From Acrasis kona (taxonomy: Eukaryota; Heterolobosea; Eutetramitea; Acrasida; Acrasidae), in NCBI GenBank assembly GCA_026419775.2, contig JAOPGA020001318.1, positions 1 through 22,806 on the forward strand: a stretch of DNA of 22,806 nucleotides. Reading direction: 5' to 3'. Made by a program: the position numbers and the translations under genes. Below are positions 8,239-17,743 of this stretch, piece after piece. The notes below the pieces were generated by a model. The model did no database searches and was not told the origin of the DNA. It saw only the letters and a program-made list of their open reading frames with translations. Position 1 is the stretch's first letter. Each line of letters starts with the position of its first letter.

Positions 8239-8835
8239 CCCACCCTCCCACCGCTTGTTTAGTTCTCTGTATAGTTTGGTAGTTTTCGCGTTTATGATTA
8301 AGGGGGGAGCATATAATAGAGGTTGATCAAGGAGGTCATTGGAAAGAAGGGAAGATTATCTGTACTACACATTAGGTGGATAGAGGGCTAAAGATAAAAT
8401 AGGATAGAGATTGATTATGTGAGATCTAAGGATAGGACCAGGTGGAGAAGAGTTGAGGCTCGTTAATAATAGGTTGCGTGCCTACTAGAGGATTGCGGTC
8501 TGTTCATAGGTATTATGATATTATGATATTGGATTGAGGTCCATTGATTAGAGGTTGCAGATTAGATTGACCATTAGAGGATTGCGGTCCTTAATAGACA
8601 TCATTATAATTGTGAAAGGGGTTGAGGCCCAGGAGGTTGCGGCCTAAAAGTATTGGATTGAGGTCCATTAATTAGAGGATGTGCATGGTGAGATACGAAG
8701 ATAGGGAGTTGAGGCGTCAATACTTTGGGTAGTGGTTGTTAGGATAAGGTGAGAAGATAAAATAGCAGTAATGTCACAAGGGATTTGATGTGATTAAAGA
8801 TGTGTAGTGAGGTGATGTATTATCCATAAAAATAA
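8239..8835 (+). repeat. Spacer between A2 and B2 with many short GGRTTGMGGYC words
   Basis: Purine-rich sequence without an open frame. Copies of an 11-13 base word resembling GGATTGAGGTCC or GGATTGCGGTCC appear at about 8451, 8471, 8488, 8531, 8551, 8578, 8618, 8631, 8654 and 8705. In described split-repeat elements A2 and B2 are usually close, so a 597-base repeat-bearing spacer is unusual. Confidence 0.7.
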
Positions 8836-8868
8836 ACGCCATATTTGAACAACTCCTGATTGTAAAAT
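8836..8868 (+). repeat. Split direct repeat B2, right end of element
   Basis: Matches B1 with one difference. It contains CAACTCCTGATTG (8850-8862), the exact reverse complement of 5473-5485 in A1, so A and B share an inverted word. Confidence 0.88.
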
Positions 8869-10266
8869 GTAAAGAATGAAACAATTGGAATTGATGTTTC
8901 GCATTCTTCTATGTATAGTTCATTGTCTTTAGATGGAACAGCTATTTTTTTTTGTGTTCTTTTCTAATGGGTTTAGAAAAAAATATTTAAAATAGTGTAC
9001 TTACATTACCCTTTATTGGTGTATTAATATCCATTATTTGTTAACAGCCAACATATTAAACATTGAGGTATATAATAAACGTACATGTTGTGCTATTAGT
9101 GGGTGGTTGACTTGACCGGCCTTTTGAACAATAAAAAATAACTTATTTTATATAAAATAAATAGAAAAAAATCAAAATTAATGGCACTTTTGTTAAATTT
9201 TGAAATGGATAATTATTGATAAAGATAGATGTTTTGAAACAGGTCTTTGTAATTTAATTTTAATAAACCAAAAGTGAAATTATTTCAAAAAACAAAAGTT
9301 TAAAAACAGTCAGACTTATACCTTACAGCTTATATACCTTTGACAATATGATCTCTAACTACTTTTTACACACTATTGTATTTTTAAACATCACTTTTGT
9401 CTATAATACCTCTTTGCCTACTATCCTCCCCTACTACCTCTTTATTGACCCCCTTCTCGTTGTCACTTTTCACAACTTTGGTGGAAAATAATGATAATAG
9501 TGATATTATCAATCAGAGTGACTCTGACAATACAATGTCAGTCAAATTAGGTAACCCTAAAATACTGAATGTTATTCCCATAAAAATGAAGAAAAAGCTG
9601 AAATAGTATTTTGTAAACTGAAATTGTTTATTGTAATTTTATATCCAGTCTCAGTCCTGAGACAGATTTGCGGAAAGCGGGTATTCAGTCTCAGTGCTGA
9701 GACAAGGTATAGTGGTACCAGGCATATTAATGCTAAGTAAAAACATTTTTTAGGTTTCCAACCTTTACTAAGAGTTATAACCATAGCATTTGTTATTACA
9801 GTTTATTTCAGACATCCTCTCAACTGCAAATCCAACGGTGGGTTATTCGCTAAATGTCAATCTCATCAACTCATTCACAAAGTAATGTCCTCCAACTTGA
9901 TTATACAATAACGTAAATCATTATTAAGGTTAGAATGCTTTTATATCCGTAACCCTAACATACATTTTTACTTGTTGTCAAATGATGGTAACTAATGTTG
10001 AATTCCAACAACCATCAAAAGTTAGTTACCTATTACTTTCTGGAGAATCAACTTCCACCGAGCCAGTTGTTCTTCAATTGGTTTCCGTTGCTCGCGCTCT
10101 GCAATTCGGTTGTTACATCTCGGTTGTTGGACAATAGGTTGATAGAAGTTTACAATTAGTGTGAAGGTTTGCGAAAATCAAAATCCACTCGAACGCTGAC
10201 TGTACTATAAATACAATGTTGTTAATGCATATTTATAACAGTGAGGGCACTATTTATTTTTGTACA
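8869..10266. other. Mostly non-coding AT-rich stretch
   Basis: Very AT-rich from 8930 to 9400. A plus-strand frame at 9397-9606 ends in a protein-like stretch (ENNDNSDIINQSDSDN, then a lysine-rich end) after a pyrimidine-rich leader. It may be an exon, but nothing supports it further. Paired palindromes lie at 9648-9703. Confidence 0.3.
9648..9703. repeat. Two near-identical 16-bp palindromes 40 bp apart
   Basis: GTCTCAGTCCTGAGAC (9648-9663) and GTCTCAGTGCTGAGAC (9688-9703). Each has perfect 7-base arms (GTCTCAG / CTGAGAC) around two bases. The start-to-start spacing of 40 bases is close to four helical turns, so two dimeric proteins could bind one face. Confidence 0.75.
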
Positions 10267-10506
10267 CTACATAAAAATACTATTATCAAGATCGGAGTTG
10301 TCATCAGATTCAAACTCAATACCGGTTACTCCACGCGAAGGGCTTGTTGGCCGAGGATCTTCCATGAGGCTTCCTGTGTTCTTGTTGATTATATTAGTAA
10401 TGCCTAGAGTTTTTTGGATTGCAAAGTTAAAACCGTGCGAGTGTTTACCATGCCGCCTCTCATTCTTCTTTTTACCAGTATCCTTGTGTGCAGCATTATT
10501 GACATT
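10267..10506 (-). CDS. Candidate last exon of an unknown minus-strand gene
   Basis: Seventy-nine open codons ending in TAG. The sequence reads like a soluble tail: a basic part (HKDTGKKKNERRHGKH), then FNFAIQKTLGITNI, then EDPRPTSPSRG, and an acidic end (FESDDNSDLDNSIFM). The composition is consistent across the whole frame, unlike the plus-strand frames over the same bases. The upstream edge is a TGA, so an acceptor must lie inside; which one is not clear. No family recognised. Confidence 0.4.
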   Translation of the reverse strand, partial: NVNNAAHKDTGKKKNERRHGKHSHGFNFAIQKTLGITNIINKNTGSLMEDPRPTSPSRGVTGIEFESDDNSDLDNSIFM

Positions 10507-11425
10507 TCAGCTAAGGTTTTTACATGTTTCTGTAATGTCAAAAATGTTGACCACCGCCAAAGTGACAACAATATTATAACAAATTCCAAGTGATTTTGCA
10601 TTCTGTCAAAGTTGAAATGCAGCAATGAGTCGGCATGGATCACACGCCTTCTTGAGTTGGGCTTGCTCTTTTTCTGATCCTCTCAATTTTTAAAGCCTTA
10701 GCCTAATAACAGGGTTAGAAGCACAGTGTGTTTATCATACCTTTTTTTGCTAATGGACAACTCTATTATAGTCAATGTTGTTGTAGGTTAGAATGCGGTA
10801 ATATTCTCTCCTCTCAAATATATTCTGAAAGTGTCTAACATGATTCTCGAAAGTTTAGTTTATAAAATTTGAGATCTCATGCTTAAACTAAAGTGATTAT
10901 TCCTTCCAAAGTCATGCATTGAACCCTACTCTCTGAATCACTATTTATTGATGTATCTCAATGCTATAAGATGCCCTGATTTTGATGCAGCGATTTGTTT
11001 GATATAATTTGATTCCTTGTAAAGTGTCGGTCAACTTTTGAATTGGAAACTTTGAAGACATATGAGGCAGCAACAGAGTCGTCAATGAAAAGGTGGAAAG
11101 TAATCGTGCAATGCATTTTGATAATACAAGCCAGTCTTATTAGCCCACAAATCATTTTACACAACATCTAGGACATTCATTGGACGACACCAAGATAGGA
11201 TAACATTTGTTACATCAAGCAACACCTTGCATAATTGCGCCACCCAACCAGAATATACATTCAACAATAAACATTTTTTGAATTCTCTACTTTAGAAGTA
11301 TAGTCACTATATTAAATCACTTTATTGAATAACTTATTAAAAGTATCAAATAAGCATCTATGTAAATATGCAACAGCAATATATAAAAGAATTAAGTATA
11401 TAAAAACATTATAAAACACAAGCAT
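10507..11425. other. No supported gene
   Basis: AT-rich. A 67-codon minus-strand frame at 10964-11167 is the only sizeable one and has no recognisable features. Confidence 0.3.
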
Positions 11426-12428
11426 TTATTTTTTTAAATCAATTATCAATCTTTCAGCTATGTTGGTAGAATCTACATGCTCAATACCATTGCCATCATT
11501 ACAATGCTCTGCATGTTTTTTACTTTTATTGACAGAGCTAATAATGTTCAACAATTTTTGAGCAATTCTACAGTTCTCTTCAAAACTATCATTTGCCTTA
11601 GTAAAAAATGCAATGCGTAATGGACTAGTGACATAGTATCTGTCACACTCAGGACAATTATAATGATATGTCTTGCCCACCTCAAGTGACTTGGCCAATT
11701 CATAACTCCATCCACTTGAAGTTCTTTTATTTTGGTTACCCTTAGCTTTTTTAGCCTTTTTAGCCTTGGGCGCACTTTTTCCAACTAGGGCCTTTCTTTT
11801 CTTGGTGGCCAACCTCTCTTCTTCTATTTCTGCAGCTGCAATCCTGGCAATTCTATCAGCTTTTTCTTCCTCACTCTCTTCATCCTCATCAGGGTCTTCA
11901 AAAATAATTTTTGTTTTTTTGACAGGAGCAGCCGCAGGTACAATTACAGATGGAGGGATCTCATCATCAGATGATGTATTAGATTCATTTAAGATAACTC
12001 CCTCTAGATTATCTTCTTCAATAGTCTATCACCATCTTAGCAGGATATTTGTAACCCAATTCCTTTTTTAGTGTTCCCATTGAACGCAATTTTATGTTAA
12101 GTTGTTCCATTTCTTCTTTGGTTTCTTTGTCAAGGCTTGGATCCTTACTTTTGAGGTGGAAACTTTTGATGTGGTCATCAAGGAAAATTTAGACGCGGTT
12201 CTTTTTGTTGCTGAAATAAAGTGGCAAACTAACTTTGATGCACCAGTCATTCTCTTCTTTTGTCAAGTTGCTAACTTTGAGCCCTTGATGAGAAAATTGG
12301 TTTACTCTTGCTCTTGGTAGTACTGTTTTAAGTTCACCTTGCAATTGGATAATATTATCACATTTACTATCAAGGACGTTCAAACGTGAGTCAAAGTGCT
12401 TTAATTGTTTTTCAAGTTGTTGGTCCAT
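11426..12428 (-). pseudogene. Decayed gene: coiled-coil-like start, acidic/basic middle, zinc-ribbon-like end
   Basis: The minus strand starts at an ATG at 12428 with MDQQLEKQLKHFDSRLNVLDSKC, a likely coiled coil. The frame meets a stop at 12189, continues in the same frame (KETKEEMEQLNIKLRSMG) to about 12018, then carries on in a neighbouring frame from 12025 to 11426 (199 codons). That part has an acidic run (DPDEDEESEEE), a basic run (KAKKAKKAKG), CPECDRYY and a later His/Cys pair that could form a zinc ribbon. AATAAA overlaps the stop. One stop and one frame change suggest a decayed gene, or else an unseen intron. It may come from a mobile element; family unknown. Confidence 0.5.
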
Positions 12429-12610
12429 GTGTATGTTTGTTTAAAATGTGAAACAACTCAAATATAAAATGTTAGTTTTATAGTTTTTGGAGTTAAGATT
12501 GAATACTGAATGAAATCGGATGTGTACACTCCATTTTACACACCAACTCCGAACACAATTTAAAGAGAAAAACTTTTTATCAATTTTGTTAAAATATACC
12601 AAACAAAATC

Positions 12611-12790
12611 ATGTCACATACTAATCAAGAGTTATCCCAGTCTATTTTGAATGTCAACCCCATAAGGTATGACCTAAATAGTGATTCTGATAGAATTATT
12701 TCAACTGAAAATAGTCAAATTAATACCTTATCAAATAATCTTAAAAATAATTTTACAAAAATTTTATCACTTCTTGGTTTTAATGATTAG
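12611..12790 (+). CDS. Small open frame, 59 residues, divergent from the decayed gene
   Basis: ATG at 12611 to TAG at 12788-12790, rich in Asn and Ser (ILNVNPIRYDLNSDSD). It starts 182 bases from the divergent gene on the other strand, across an AT-rich gap with TATAAA-like sequence, so the two could share a promoter region. Its composition is low-complexity, so it may not be a gene. Confidence 0.25.
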   Translation: MSHTNQELSQSILNVNPIRYDLNSDSDRIISTENSQINTLSNNLKNNFTKILSLLGFND

Positions 12791-13181
12791 TAATTAAATA
12801 AATGATTGATAATTTAAATAATCAATATTAATCAAGATAAATTATCAGACTACATTTCACATGTCAAATTGGACAGCAGACCCATCAGGAGACTCAACAC
12901 AAGAGATACAGCGAAGTCCTGATTGATATAACACAAGAGCTCTTCCAAATTTGATACCCCAAACAAAAAATTAAGTTATACTATGAAGCAAGTGTCACAT
13001 ACCCTGAGGATAGGACATTTGGCCCGGGTGTATCAACATAGTTTTGGGCATTCAAGATGAGGAAGAGTCAATCAACCGACCTAATCCCATCTTATTTGTT
13101 TTGGAGTCAAAAAGCCACCTTAGTAAAGAGAAAAAATGGACTCCTTTACCTTTGACAAGCAGCCCACTCAACTCTATTTAG

Positions 13182-14085
13182 AGGAGCAAAGCAGGCGTGA
13201 TTGAGCTTAATGCTATGCTGAAAGAGAAAGACAGAGAGATGATGCAAATCAAGCATCAGAGTGCGGAGGAACTCAGAAATCAAATAGCGGAGGTCAGAAA
13301 ATAAATGATGGAGGAGCACAGAAAACAGATGGAGCTTGAGGCTAAGCTGAAAGAGAAAGACATAGAGATGGAAGCGAAGAAATGTCAGAGTTGCCGGAAG
13401 ATTGGAAGAGGTCCATTTATGCTAGTATGCTAGGATATGTTAGTATGGACACTTTCAAGCGATTCAACAAGCACTTTAGAGTTCTCAAGCCTCTCTCTGT
13501 TCTCCGAAAAATCTCTACAATACTCATGGAAACTTCCCGTTCCATTTGGACCGCTCGATGTGTTTACAAGGCAAACTGTGAACACGAGCAATCACTTTCT
13601 CGGTGATTTGTATATATAATTTTTTGTGTAAGGTAACTCATCAATAACTATTGACGGGGGTTGTAAAACTACCAATAAACTTTCAGGCTTATCCCTGTTT
13701 TCTAAAAAAAGAAAGACATAGAGATGACGCAAATGCATACCCAAATGGCTGAGCACCAAGAACAAATACAGGTCTAAACAAACGGTTAAGTGGATTGGCA
13801 CTGCTTGCATTCTAGATGGTTTCTATAGATCTAGTTATAATTTGCTGCTCAAATATCTTGTAAGTTAATACAACACACTTTGCTAATCTGCTTTAGGACA
13901 AAACAAGACGTGTGAGCATCAACAGAAATACGTTCACAGATGTGAACATTATACCAGCTGTCATTGAATTTAGAAGAGGCTGCAACATTAGTGAGGTGCT
14001 GTCAAGCGGGCTAGATAAGATAGATGGTGGATATAAATCATTCTTCCAAGCAAAGATTGAAGAACTTGTATTTGCAAGAGACTAA
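13182..14085 (+). pseudogene. Decayed two-exon host gene with coiled-coil exon, interrupted by a LINE
   Basis: An acceptor (CTCTATTTAG, ending 13181) opens a heptad-like helical exon (MLKEKDREMMQIKHQSAEEL and KQMELEAKLKEKDIEM). It runs exactly 63 codons to 13370, where a LINE copy interrupts it. The exon resumes in frame after the second target copy (TQMHTQMAEHQEQIQ) and ends CAG|GTCTAA at 13771. An intron of 125 bases ends TCTGCTTTAG at 13896. The last exon (13897-14085) encodes 62 residues with FTDVNIIPAVIEFRRG and ends in TAA overlapping AATAAA. A TAA at 13302-13304 also breaks the frame. Coiled coils of this kind follow the GTPase domain in some immunity GTPases, but no GTPase domain is seen, so the family is unknown. 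Confidence 0.55.
13355..13726 (+). mobile_element. 5'-truncated LINE copy with 16-bp target-site duplication
   Basis: GAAAGACATAGAGATG occurs at 13355-13370 and again at 13711-13726. Between them, 13371-13710 encodes the C-terminal tail of a LINE protein (YASMLGYVSMDTFKRF, then VLRKISTILMETSRSIWTARC). It matches the tail of the larger LINE at 15570-15720 in protein, and ends in an A-run (TCTAAAAAAA). This is the expected product of target-primed reverse transcription with strong 5' truncation. The 3' untranslated part does not resemble that of the larger LINE, so they are different subfamilies. Confidence 0.85.
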
Positions 14086-14129
14086 TAAAACAAAATAGTC
14101 TATCTTAGAGTTTACTTTATTAGTACTTA

Positions 14130-15832
14130 TCCGTGTACAAATTGTTTAATACTCGCCTTTCCAATGTCACTGAACAATATCACCTCCTAATGACTCCCAG
14201 GGTGGTTTTAGGAGAAGTCTAAGCTGTGTGTGCCATGAAGATTAAAACAATCCTAAACGCACTTGACAACGCCAATGTCCATAATAGACCTTTACACCTT
14301 TGTACCATTAACTTCACAAAGGCGTTTGACTCTATTTCCCAATCATCACTGTTTGTTGCGCTTCGCCACAAGGGCATCCACGTAGACTTCATTGAGATGA
14401 TTGATGGACTCTATTCTGACGCCTACAGTGATGTTATAACTGGTCTTGGCATCACAGAGAAATTCAAAGTCTGCAGAGGAGTGCAACAGGGCGACATTCT
14501 ATCACCACTTCTGTTCAACTTCTTCGTTGATGCCATTGCGGATAAAATTAACTCCATGAACCTTGGATACAAATTCACTCATGACGAATGCATTTGTATC
14601 TCTTCTCTTCTCTACGCAGATGATGTTGCGCTAGCATCAGACAACATCCAACACCTGCAGCTGCTTATAGACGCCCTACTTGTGGCTATAAATGGCACCG
14701 GTTTAGAGATAAATGCCTTTAAAACATTTCTCTGTCTAACACCCACGGTTTTAATACCATCCATACTCATTGATGGTACACCCATTGTGTCTCTTCCCCC
14801 GCAAGAGCCCATACGCTACCTCGGCGCCCACTTCTCAGCTGATGGTTCTCATTCTGGCCACGTTGACCATATCACCTTGCAGGTCAGAAAGAAATTTGAG
14901 AAGCTTAAAAACCATTTCCTCCCTGTCAACCAGCTCATCATGGCCGTGAATACAATCATTATTCCGACTATAACATATGCTGCAGACTGCTTCAGCTGGA
15001 ACAACACACAATTCCAGCAATTAGACAGTCTGGTCTCCTCCTTTATTGACATTGCCGGAATACGGAGGAGAAACATGGGTAGACTGTTTCTTTTTGCTCC
15101 ACCAAATCGAGGTGGCTATGGACTAGGCCATCCATCCACGCTGATCAAAACTGAAGTTTTTGTTNGGCTACACAAGTCCTTAAACTCTGGCACTGATCCG
15201 CATCTCTTTGCCACCACCAGGCGACAATTCTTTGACATTTTGATGGGGATGATTTCACAACAGGAATGCCAAGATCTGTGGATTTCTCCAAGCTTTAAGG
15301 CGCTCTAGAGATGGTCAATATGTCACTGTTATGACTGCCTCTCCGGCATTGAAGCAGTTCATATGGTCCTCATGTTCTTTTAAATTGTCGCAAAAATTTG
15401 CCATACACTTATGATGCAATGCAATCAATCAATGACCTGATTCAAAGCAACATGCTGCCAGGATCGCTCATAAAGGGCTCTTTTAAATTCTGGGGTCTTC
15501 CATTCACACTATACCAAAGTGGTTTTGATTTTGACAAACATCCTACGACTGACAAACGCAAAGCTACTAATTATGCTAGTTTACTTGGTTACACTAGTAT
15601 GGATGTAGTTAAGCGCTTTTTAAACAAGATACCAGTCAAAAAGCCACTCCAAGTGTTGAGGAAGATATCAACCATCTTGATGGAAACCTCCTACTCCATC
15701 TGGCACACACGCTGCGCAACCCATGCCATCAAATTCGCAAAGTTAGGCGGACCTTCAGCTGTATAGAGTCATTTATACACATGTAAATAATTTCTTATTG
15801 CAGAATGCAATTTATAAAAAAAAGCGAAAGAT
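14130..15832 (+). mobile_element. LINE (non-LTR) retrotransposon fragment with reverse transcriptase
   Basis: The fragment begins within the RT (SVYKLFNTRLSNV, then SQGGFRR in another frame) and continues at 14226-15308 with TINFTKAFDSIS, GVQQGDILSPLLFNFF and LLYADDVALAS (YADD about 14613-14624). A thumb-like region and GGYGLGHPSTL follow. After a frame break near 15305 it carries on (TASPALKQFIW) to a tail ORF at 15398-15766 (LLGYTSMDVVKRF, ISTILMETSYSIWHTRC). It ends with an A-run near 15817-15824. At least two frame changes make it inactive. It is 5'-truncated, with no endonuclease domain visible, so the clade is not assigned. Confidence 0.85.
15248..15277 (+). repeat. 30-bp word shared exactly with 17981-18010
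   Basis: Begins GATGATTTCACAACAGG and ends CCAAGATCT. It lies inside the LINE coding part. The second copy lies in a minus-strand candidate exon, in the same orientation on the plus strand. Confidence 0.9.
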
Positions 15833-16173
15833 TTTTGCAAAACGCTCTGATTGATTTTCAGCCCAGTGGAGCTCAGACAAATTATGTGAGATGACACACC
15901 GGATACTCTAAATTTCCGCGATGATAATAGCTGATGATATTTTTAAAATAGATAAATAAGGAATTTTAAATTACAATATTTTATTGAATTGTCTCGGTCT
16001 GTGAAAAGAGTTGACAGCCTTTTATAGTAAAACAAATAATTTCAATTTTTAAATTTACAATGATTTTTGTTGTTTCAGTGACACGGGTACATAATCTGAT
16101 TTTGTTGGGTATGAAAAAATTTATTCTCGGGTACATTTTTTTGATCTTGTCGGTAATGTTCACTTTTGGATTG
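15833..16173. other. Non-coding AT-rich stretch between LINE and recombinase gene
   Basis: No open frame of note. It probably includes the 3' end of the Crypton-like element. CGGGTACA occurs twice, near 16085 and 16129. Confidence 0.35.
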
Positions 16174-17679
16174 TTACATTACAATTGCTAAAATTGAACG
16201 ATTGACTGGAATCAGCCTTGAACACCGCGTCAGTGTTTCCTGCTGCATCAGGCGAATCCGGCGACTTTTCTCTTGGATGTGCTCTATCAATCTTCTTGGG
16301 TTCCTTTTTTTTTCTTCTCCACTCTCTCCTATCGCTGTGATCGTTTTCATTAATTTGATTGATGCCGATTTACGTACAACACCGCTGCTATCAATGTATT
16401 CTTGAGCCATACTCTGACTCTTGTGGCGAAGTGCAGCTGTAATCTCTGCAGCTGAGAATCCCTTTTCAGCCATAATGGTGGCCATTGTGCGTCTTCCAGT
16501 GTGTGATGTGTACCTATTGACTCCAATTCGTACGTTCCCCTTATTCTTGCGACCAACATCTGGTCTCCCATGTTCAATCTCCCATTGAACGTCATCCGGC
16601 AAAAACATCTTGTATTCCATTAAAATGTCTTTGAATATTTCTCCTACTGGTCCAACACCCATCACCTGATTCTCGTTGTAGTAACCCCCATCTTTTCTCC
16701 TGGTTATCCACTTCCTGAAAACACGCCCAGTCAAACGACCGCCATCAACATACTTCGTTGCACTCTCAAGACACTTGTTGTAGTACCGCATGAACAATCT
16801 GTACGGACAGATACTATGGTCGTCGTCACATGGGGTAATCATAACATCATCTGTGCCTGTTTTGGAATCGTCCTCACCAAATTTAATAGTAATAATCCTC
16901 TGCACAGTATCAATGTTGACTCTCTCAAACGTTAAGTAGGTAACTTCTTCTTTCCTCAATCCTACAAGAACATACAGCACAAATATGACTTTACGTACCA
17001 TGCCACCATTATCCTCATTGTACGTAGATAATATATTGTAAACGGTCTTGGATGGGATTACTTCTGCTTTTGTGGGGTCTGTGCTTCTATGGGCTGATAA
17101 CACATCTGCTATCTTCTTGTAGCCTGGCAAATCCTTTGTAGATTGGTTTTCATTGTATAGCATGTGGTTGGTAATCGCGGTGTGATATTTTGCTGGATCG
17201 TGGCCCTTACTTCCTACATACTCTAAAAAGTTTGCTACGTTGTCGGCATTTGGCTTATCAACTTTTAATACGGTGTCTTTATAGTTTTTGAATACTTTAT
17301 AGTCTCTCTCATACCTTTTCTGGGTAACTGGCTTGATGTTCGGCTTTTGCTTCTTAATGGCCAACTCGATCCTTTCCTCTTCAGTCAACCCTTCTATGGA
17401 GTCATCAATCTTGTCCGCATTTGTCTGTCTTCCTCTTTTGGAACCATTCACTACTTTTTTTGGGACAGCTGGTACATTAGTTTCTGCCTTGTTTGCTTGT
17501 AATGGTCGTGGTGGTGGTAATATTTGCTGTTTTCTTCTCATATTTACCAGTTCAGTAAAAGTCTTATCCATAATAGCTTTTTCATCTTGTTTGCTCTTCG
17601 GTGGAATGTACATGTGATGTACAAGAAACTTCTCATGAATGTTAGGGTCTTGGGAGTAACCGTTGTTGTTTGAGCTCAT
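16174..17679 (-). CDS. Crypton-like tyrosine recombinase, intact 501-residue ORF
   Basis: A complete frame from ATG at 17679 to TAA near 16174. The N-terminal 110 residues are hydrophilic, with a nuclear-signal-like KRGRQ cluster. Residues about 115-200 fit the SAM-like core-binding domain, and about 205-440 the catalytic domain. Catalytic residues are all present: R242 (GLRKEEV), K about 273, H393 and R396 (HTGRR), H419 (LRHKS) and Y428 (QEYID). Such single-gene recombinases define Cryptons, eukaryotic DNA transposons that move by YR without transposase or RT. Its HTGRRT wording differs from the HSLRIG wording of the DIRS-type recombinase at 7140-8039, so the two are not close. A CCAAT-like ATTGG lies about 35 bases upstream. 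Alternatives: a domesticated copy or an orphan recombinase from another element. Confidence 0.75.
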   Translation of the reverse strand: MSSNNNGYSQDPNIHEKFLVHHMYIPPKSKQDEKAIMDKTFTELVNMRRKQQILPPPRPLQANKAETNVPAVPKKVVNGSKRGRQTNADKIDDSIEGLTEEERIELAIKKQKPNIKPVTQKRYERDYKVFKNYKDTVLKVDKPNADNVANFLEYVGSKGHDPAKYHTAITNHMLYNENQSTKDLPGYKKIADVLSAHRSTDPTKAEVIPSKTVYNILSTYNEDNGGMVRKVIFVLYVLVGLRKEEVTYLTFERVNIDTVQRIITIKFGEDDSKTGTDDVMITPCDDDHSICPYRLFMRYYNKCLESATKYVDGGRLTGRVFRKWITRRKDGGYYNENQVMGVGPVGEIFKDILMEYKMFLPDDVQWEIEHGRPDVGRKNKGNVRIGVNRYTSHTGRRTMATIMAEKGFSAAEITAALRHKSQSMAQEYIDSSGVVRKSASIKLMKTITAIGESGEEKKRNPRRLIEHIQEKSRRIRLMQQETLTRCSRLIPVNRSILAIVM

Positions 17680-17743
17680 TGTCGTATTGCGTGCGATCTA
17701 TTTTTCAACCAATAAAAATTAGACAACTAAGAGCGAGACAAAT

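Larger units (their letters stand above)
5428..8868 (+). mobile_element. DIRS-order YR retroelement with split direct repeats (PAT/Ngaro style), fossil copy
   Basis: The layout is A1 (5428-5563), genes, B1 (8076-8108), A2 (8103-8238), a 597-base spacer, then B2 (8836-8868). This A1-B1A2-B2 order is the split-direct-repeat hallmark of PAT/Ngaro-type elements, which integrate by tyrosine recombinase. Parts seen: Gag with SAP-like motif and CCHC knuckle, an RNase H-type tail domain, and a YR with its catalytic residues. No RT palm is visible, so this copy looks incomplete and non-autonomous. A1 and A2 are identical over about 136 bases, which suggests a recent insertion. Overlapping ORFs are usual in this order. 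Confidence 0.8.

Noticed and set aside
11766-12320. Plus-strand serine- and phenylalanine-rich frames
   Set aside because: They are antisense shadows of the acidic/basic minus-strand decayed gene.
17333-17617. Plus-strand 94-codon frame
   Set aside because: Antisense shadow of the recombinase gene.
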